Of a DNA stretch of 53,862 nt, positions 50,878 to 53,862 are shown one piece after another. The position numbers were made by a program, and so were the translations under genes. The DNA is from DSWT01 sp035415725 (GTDB lineage: Bacteria > Chloroflexota > Anaerolineae > B4-G1 > SLSP01). The notes below the pieces were generated by a model that saw nothing but the letters and a program-made list of their open reading frames with translations, ran no database searches and was not told where the DNA came from. Within the stretch, counting starts at the first letter, position 1. The number at the start of each line of letters is the position of its first letter. Where the stretch lies: NCBI GenBank assembly GCA_035415725.1, contig DAOOGN010000013.1, positions 1-53,862 of the forward strand, given 5' to 3'.

Positions 50878-51062
50878 AATCAGAAGGAAAATCAGAAGGA
50901 AAATCAGAAGGAAAATCAGAAGGAAAATCAGAAGGAAAATCAGANNNNNNNNNNNNNNNNNNNNNNNNNNNNNNNNNNNNNNNNNNNNNNNNNNNNNNNN
51001 NNNNNNNNNNNNNNNNNNNNNNNNNNNNNNNNNNNNNNNNNNNNAGGAAAATCAGGAGGAAA
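50878..51062 (+). repeat. Tandem 12-bp repeat array before trpD, containing the gap
   Basis: CAGAAGGAAAAT is repeated five times without change (50881-50940), then a partial unit enters the N run. After the gap a last degenerate unit, CAGGAGGAAAAAC, provides the trpD ribosome site. The purine-rich units all resemble Shine-Dalgarno sequences. The true copy number is unknown. Confidence 0.85.
50945..51044. other. Assembly gap (100 N)
   Basis: Exactly 100 N, the conventional placeholder for a gap of unknown size, inside the tandem array. Repeat collapse is the likely cause. No coding sequence is expected there, but this cannot be seen. Confidence 0.97.
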
Positions 51063-51066
51063 AACA

Positions 51067-52119
51067 ATGATTACAGAAGCCTTGAATCAACTGTTGGAAG
51101 GACAATCGTTGTCTATGGAACAAGCCGAGGAAGTCATGGCGCAAGTGATGACCGGCGAGGCGACGCCCGTGCAAATTGCCGGTTTCCTTATCGCCCTGCG
51201 CATCAAGGGGGAAACGGTGGAGGAAATCACCGGCTGCGCGCGGGCCATGCGGCAAGCCGCCGTGAAAGTGACGCCCCAGCAAGACAGCCTGGTTGATACA
51301 TGCGGCACCGGCGGCGATCACTCTGGCACGTTCAACATCTCTACGACGGCGGCGTTTGTGGCGGCGGGGGCCGGATTGCGCGTGGCTAAACACGGCAACC
51401 GCAGTGTCAGCAGTCAATCGGGCAGTGCCGACGTGTTGGTAGCCCTGGGGGTCAGCCTCGATCTGACGCCAGAGCAGGTCGCGCAGTGCATTGATGAGGT
51501 CGGCATCGGTTTTCTCTTCGCGCCTAAGCTGCACCCGGCGATGAAGTACGCTAGCGGTCCGCGCCGCGAGTTGGGTGTGCGCACCGTCTTCAACATCCTG
51601 GGGCCGTTGACCAATCCGGCGGGCGCCCAGGCGCAAGTGGTCGGCGTCTACGATCCGGCGCTGACCGAGGCACTGGCGAGTGTGCTGCAGGCGCTCGGTT
51701 CACGGGCAGCCTACGTCGTCCACGGCGATGGCGGCCTGGACGAGCTGACGACGAGCGGCCCAAACCGCATCAGCGTCTTCGGCGTTGCCTCGGGGAAGGG
51801 CGAGGCGCCGCAGAACGGCGCCGTCGTCACGCAAATGCTCGATCCCCGCGATCTGGGCTTCGACCGCGCTGCGCCCGTCGAGCTCCGCGGCGGCGATCCG
51901 GCGACGAATGCCGCCATCACCCGCGCCATTCTCACGGGCGAGGAGCGCGGTCCCAAACGTGATGTGACATTGCTCAATGCGGCAGCGGCCCTGCACGTGG
52001 GCGGGCTGGCGACGGATTTGGCCGACGGCGTGGTCAGGGCAACCGAGAGCCTGGACAGTGGGGCGGCGTTGCATGCAATGGAAGCGTTGATCACATTCAG
52101 CCAGGCGTGCGTGGCGTAG
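51067..52119 (+). CDS. trpD: Anthranilate phosphoribosyltransferase
   Basis: Transfers phosphoribose from PRPP to anthranilate. The 350-residue protein has the PRPP-binding motif DTCGTGGDHSGTFNISTTAA, KHGNRSVSSQSGSADVL and the substrate loop FLFAPKLHPAMKYASGPRRELGVRT. It is complete. AGGAGG lies 8 bases before ATG, formed by the last unit of the tandem array. Confidence 0.97.
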   Translation: MITEALNQLLEGQSLSMEQAEEVMAQVMTGEATPVQIAGFLIALRIKGETVEEITGCARAMRQAAVKVTPQQDSLVDTCGTGGDHSGTFNISTTAAFVAAGAGLRVAKHGNRSVSSQSGSADVLVALGVSLDLTPEQVAQCIDEVGIGFLFAPKLHPAMKYASGPRRELGVRTVFNILGPLTNPAGAQAQVVGVYDPALTEALASVLQALGSRAAYVVHGDGGLDELTTSGPNRISVFGVASGKGEAPQNGAVVTQMLDPRDLGFDRAAPVELRGGDPATNAAITRAILTGEERGPKRDVTLLNAAAALHVGGLATDLADGVVRATESLDSGAALHAMEALITFSQACVA

Positions 52120-52167
52120 TGATGGAGTCCAATCGCTTGCCATCTTCAGCCTTTCAGGATGAAACCT

Positions 52168-52977
52168 ATGCACCACGGCACCATTTTGGATGAAATCATC
52201 GCCCACAAGCGCGAAGAAGTCGCCCGGCAGAAGCAAGCCAGGCCGCCGGCCGCTGTGATAGCCGAAGCCGCTTCTGCTCCACCGCCGCGCGACTTCCTGG
52301 CGGCCTTGCAAACGCCCGGCGTGAGTCTGATCGCGGAGGTGAAAAAGGCATCGCCGAGCAAAGGCCTGCTCTGCCCGGACTTCGACCCACTTGGGCTGGC
52401 CCGCGCCTACGCCGCCAATGGCGCGGCGGCGATCAGCGTGCTCACCGATGCTCGCTTTTTCCAGGGAAGCCTGGACGATCTGCGCGCTGTGCGACAGGCA
52501 GTGAATGTGCCTGTCCTGCGTAAGGACTTTATCATTGACCCGACTCAAGTCTACGAGGCGCGCGCTGCCGGAGCGGATGCCGCGCTGCTCATCGTCGCGG
52601 CGCTGGACGATGCGACGCTGCACGATCTCTATGTGCTGATCCGCCAACTGGGCATGGCGGCGCTGATCGAAGTCCACAATGCGGCGGAATTGGAACGCGC
52701 TCTGTCGTTGCACCCGCGTCTCGTCGGCGTGAACAACCGTGACCTGCGCACGTTCCACGTCACACTCGACACGACTGCCGCGCTGCGTCCGCACATCCCC
52801 GCTGAGGTGGTTGTCGTCGCCGAAAGCGGCATCCACACGCCGGCGGATGTAGCGCGCCTGGCGGCCAGCGGCGTCGATGCGATGCTGGTGGGCGAGGCGC
52901 TGGTCACGGCAGAGGATGTAGCGGAGAAAGTGCGTCAATTCGCAGGGCTAACCGCGAATCACGCGCATCTGCGCTAA
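52168..52977 (+). CDS. trpC: Indole-3-glycerol-phosphate synthase
   Basis: Closes the indole ring from carboxyphenylamino-deoxyribulose phosphate. A TIM barrel of about 269 residues with ILDEIIAHKREEVARQK at the N-terminus, AEVKKASPSKG with the catalytic Lys, VLRKDFIIDPTQVYEARAAGAD, VGVNNRDLRTF and VAESGI. The first ATG (52159) overlaps the AGGA ribosome site, so ATG 52168 is preferred. It is not fused to TrpF. Confidence 0.95.
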   Translation: MHHGTILDEIIAHKREEVARQKQARPPAAVIAEAASAPPPRDFLAALQTPGVSLIAEVKKASPSKGLLCPDFDPLGLARAYAANGAAAISVLTDARFFQGSLDDLRAVRQAVNVPVLRKDFIIDPTQVYEARAAGADAALLIVAALDDATLHDLYVLIRQLGMAALIEVHNAAELERALSLHPRLVGVNNRDLRTFHVTLDTTAALRPHIPAEVVVVAESGIHTPADVARLAASGVDAMLVGEALVTAEDVAEKVRQFAGLTANHAHLR

Positions 52978-53046
52978 TTTGGGCAGTGGATTGAGCAGAT
53001 TTTTGTCTTCGCTCGCTTCAAGCAAGACTTTCGACTAGAGACGACT

Positions 53047-53730
53047 ATGGTTTACGTCAAAATTTGCGGAATTACGAATCTTGAGGATGCACGCTGCGCG
53101 GCGGAGGCCGGTGCGGATTTCCTGGGCTTCGTCTTTTATCCACCCAGTCCGCGTTACATCGCGCCGCCGCAGGCCGGGGACATCATCCAGACGATCCGTG
53201 CGGAGTTCGGGGACGCGAGTCCGCGCTGCGTGGGCGTGTTCGTGGATGCGTCGGTCAACGCCGTGCGCGCCATCATTGATGCCGCCGGGCTGGACCTCGC
53301 CCAACTGCACGGCGCGGAAACGCCCGCTGAGGTTGCGGCCCTGGCTCCGTATGCCTTCAAAGCCCTCCGTCCCCAAACGCTCACCGCTGCGCAAGAGGCC
53401 ATGCAGAACTACCTAACGGTCCTACCCTGCTCCCCCCCGTCTACGGCTGACCGTCTACCGTCGATGCCAGAGTTACTGGTAGACGCTTATCATCCGCGGG
53501 AGAAGGGCGGTACCGGGCAGACAGCGGACGTGACCATTGCGTGCTGGCTGGCGGAACGCTGCCATCTGCTGCTGGCGGGTGGCCTCACGCCGGAGAATGT
53601 GACGGACGCCATCGCCCAAGTGAAGCCATGGGGCGTGGATGTATCGAGCGGGGTGGAAGTGGCGAAGGGGGAAAAGGATCACACGAAAGTCAAGAAGTTT
53701 TTGTTAGCGGCAAAAGGGAGAGCACACTAG
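53047..53730 (+). CDS. trpF: Phosphoribosylanthranilate isomerase
   Basis: Amadori rearrangement of phosphoribosylanthranilate. The 227-residue protein starts VKICGITNLEDA with catalytic Cys7, then GADFLGFVFYPPSPRYI, VGVFVD and LLAGGLTPENV. GGTG after DAYHP is the phosphate-binding region. Residues 127-140 (CSPPSTADRLPSMP) look like a small insertion made of repeated DNA words, not present in typical TrpF proteins at that place. trpB and trpA would follow but are not in the remaining 130 bases. Confidence 0.94.
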   Translation: MVYVKICGITNLEDARCAAEAGADFLGFVFYPPSPRYIAPPQAGDIIQTIRAEFGDASPRCVGVFVDASVNAVRAIIDAAGLDLAQLHGAETPAEVAALAPYAFKALRPQTLTAAQEAMQNYLTVLPCSPPSTADRLPSMPELLVDAYHPREKGGTGQTADVTIACWLAERCHLLLAGGLTPENVTDAIAQVKPWGVDVSSGVEVAKGEKDHTKVKKFLLAAKGRAH

Positions 53731-53812
53731 ACAAATGTATTCACAACCTCCGACGCTACAGGAGCAGCTTCGACTTCAATACCGTTGTGCCATAGTTCAT
53801 ATTCACTTAAAT

Positions 53813-53862
53813 CGTATCTATTCAGGCTCGTAAACCTGACGAAGCCACTTATTCCCTATGCC
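53813..53862 (+). mobile_element. Family A element, copy 7, left end, cut by the window edge
   Basis: CGTATCTATTCAGGCTCGTA and the next 30 bases (AACCTGACGAAGCCACTTAT) match the left end of copy 6 almost exactly. The remainder lies beyond the window. It sits between trpF and whatever follows, interrupting or ending the trp operon. Confidence 0.8.

Noticed and set aside
50881..51062. CRISPR-like array before trpD
   Set aside because: Units are 12 bp, identical and without spacers: a simple tandem repeat, not a CRISPR. No cas genes are present in the window.

Overview
The window is about 53.9 kb of bacterial chromosome with roughly 55-60% GC. Several features point to Chloroflexota, probably an Anaerolineae/Caldilineae-like lineage. 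These are lipoproteins with long Thr/Pro linkers (PTPTPTP type), a trp T-box leader, HrcA/CIRCE control of groESL, a COG2403-type GTPase, RecG with a long N-terminal extension, and many short hairpin repeats and miniature transposon-like elements. The assignment is inference from gene content; no 16S rRNA is present. A run of exactly 100 N at 50945-51044 shows this is a scaffolded draft assembly.

Layout. 1-2129: tail of a 5S rRNA gene, a secreted esterase lipoprotein, and an RpiR-type regulator. 2583-15549: a housekeeping block with rpe, rpmB, an Asp23 protein, a FakA-like kinase, two DegV/FakB-like fatty-acid binding proteins, recG, coaD, a coiled-coil protein, rpmF, a decayed fabD, fabG, a second Asp23 protein, nusB, a COG2403 GTPase and a 3-methyladenine DNA glycosylase. 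15858-19330: small membrane proteins, a receiver/CpaE-like ATPase fusion, an unknown protein, and a zinc-ribbon/LysM membrane protein. 19393-22760: an iron block (DtxR-type regulator, feoA, feoB, feoC-like) with a clear promoter and palindromic operator. 22822-25459: groEL and groES under CIRCE, then a GbsR/MarR-like regulator. 25842-35208: a P-type cation ATPase, a URO-D family protein, two secreted glycoside-hydrolase-like proteins, a SixA-like phosphatase, an ABM-domain protein and an iron-type alcohol dehydrogenase. 35219-47604: two exporter clusters, one MacAB-like (adaptor lipoprotein, large FtsX-type permease, two ATPases) and one MarR-controlled with three ABC half-exporters. 48183-53730: trpE-G-D-C-F behind a tryptophan-specific T-box leader; trpB and trpA are not in the window.

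How the genes work together. Lipid metabolism recurs: FakA plus two FakB-like proteins can activate exogenous fatty acids, fabG belongs to fatty-acid synthesis, and each of the two Asp23 paralogues sits beside one of these modules. Regulation is unusually readable. It includes strong -35/-10 promoters, often with 16-bp spacers; four promoters that place the transcript start almost on the ATG; a CIRCE element; a candidate DtxR operator; a 14-bp inverted repeat enclosing the -35 box of the P-type ATPase gene; and the T-box.

Most noteworthy are an ABC ATPase fused to an AbrB/SpoVT-like domain, a trp T-box leader with an extra terminator-like hairpin upstream of the antiterminator, a seven-copy family of miniature elements with AGTAnCTATTCAG termini (one lies between the marR promoter and marR, one supplies a stop codon), a fabD remnant in front of fabG, and a tandem array of Shine-Dalgarno-like units before trpD that coincides with the assembly gap.
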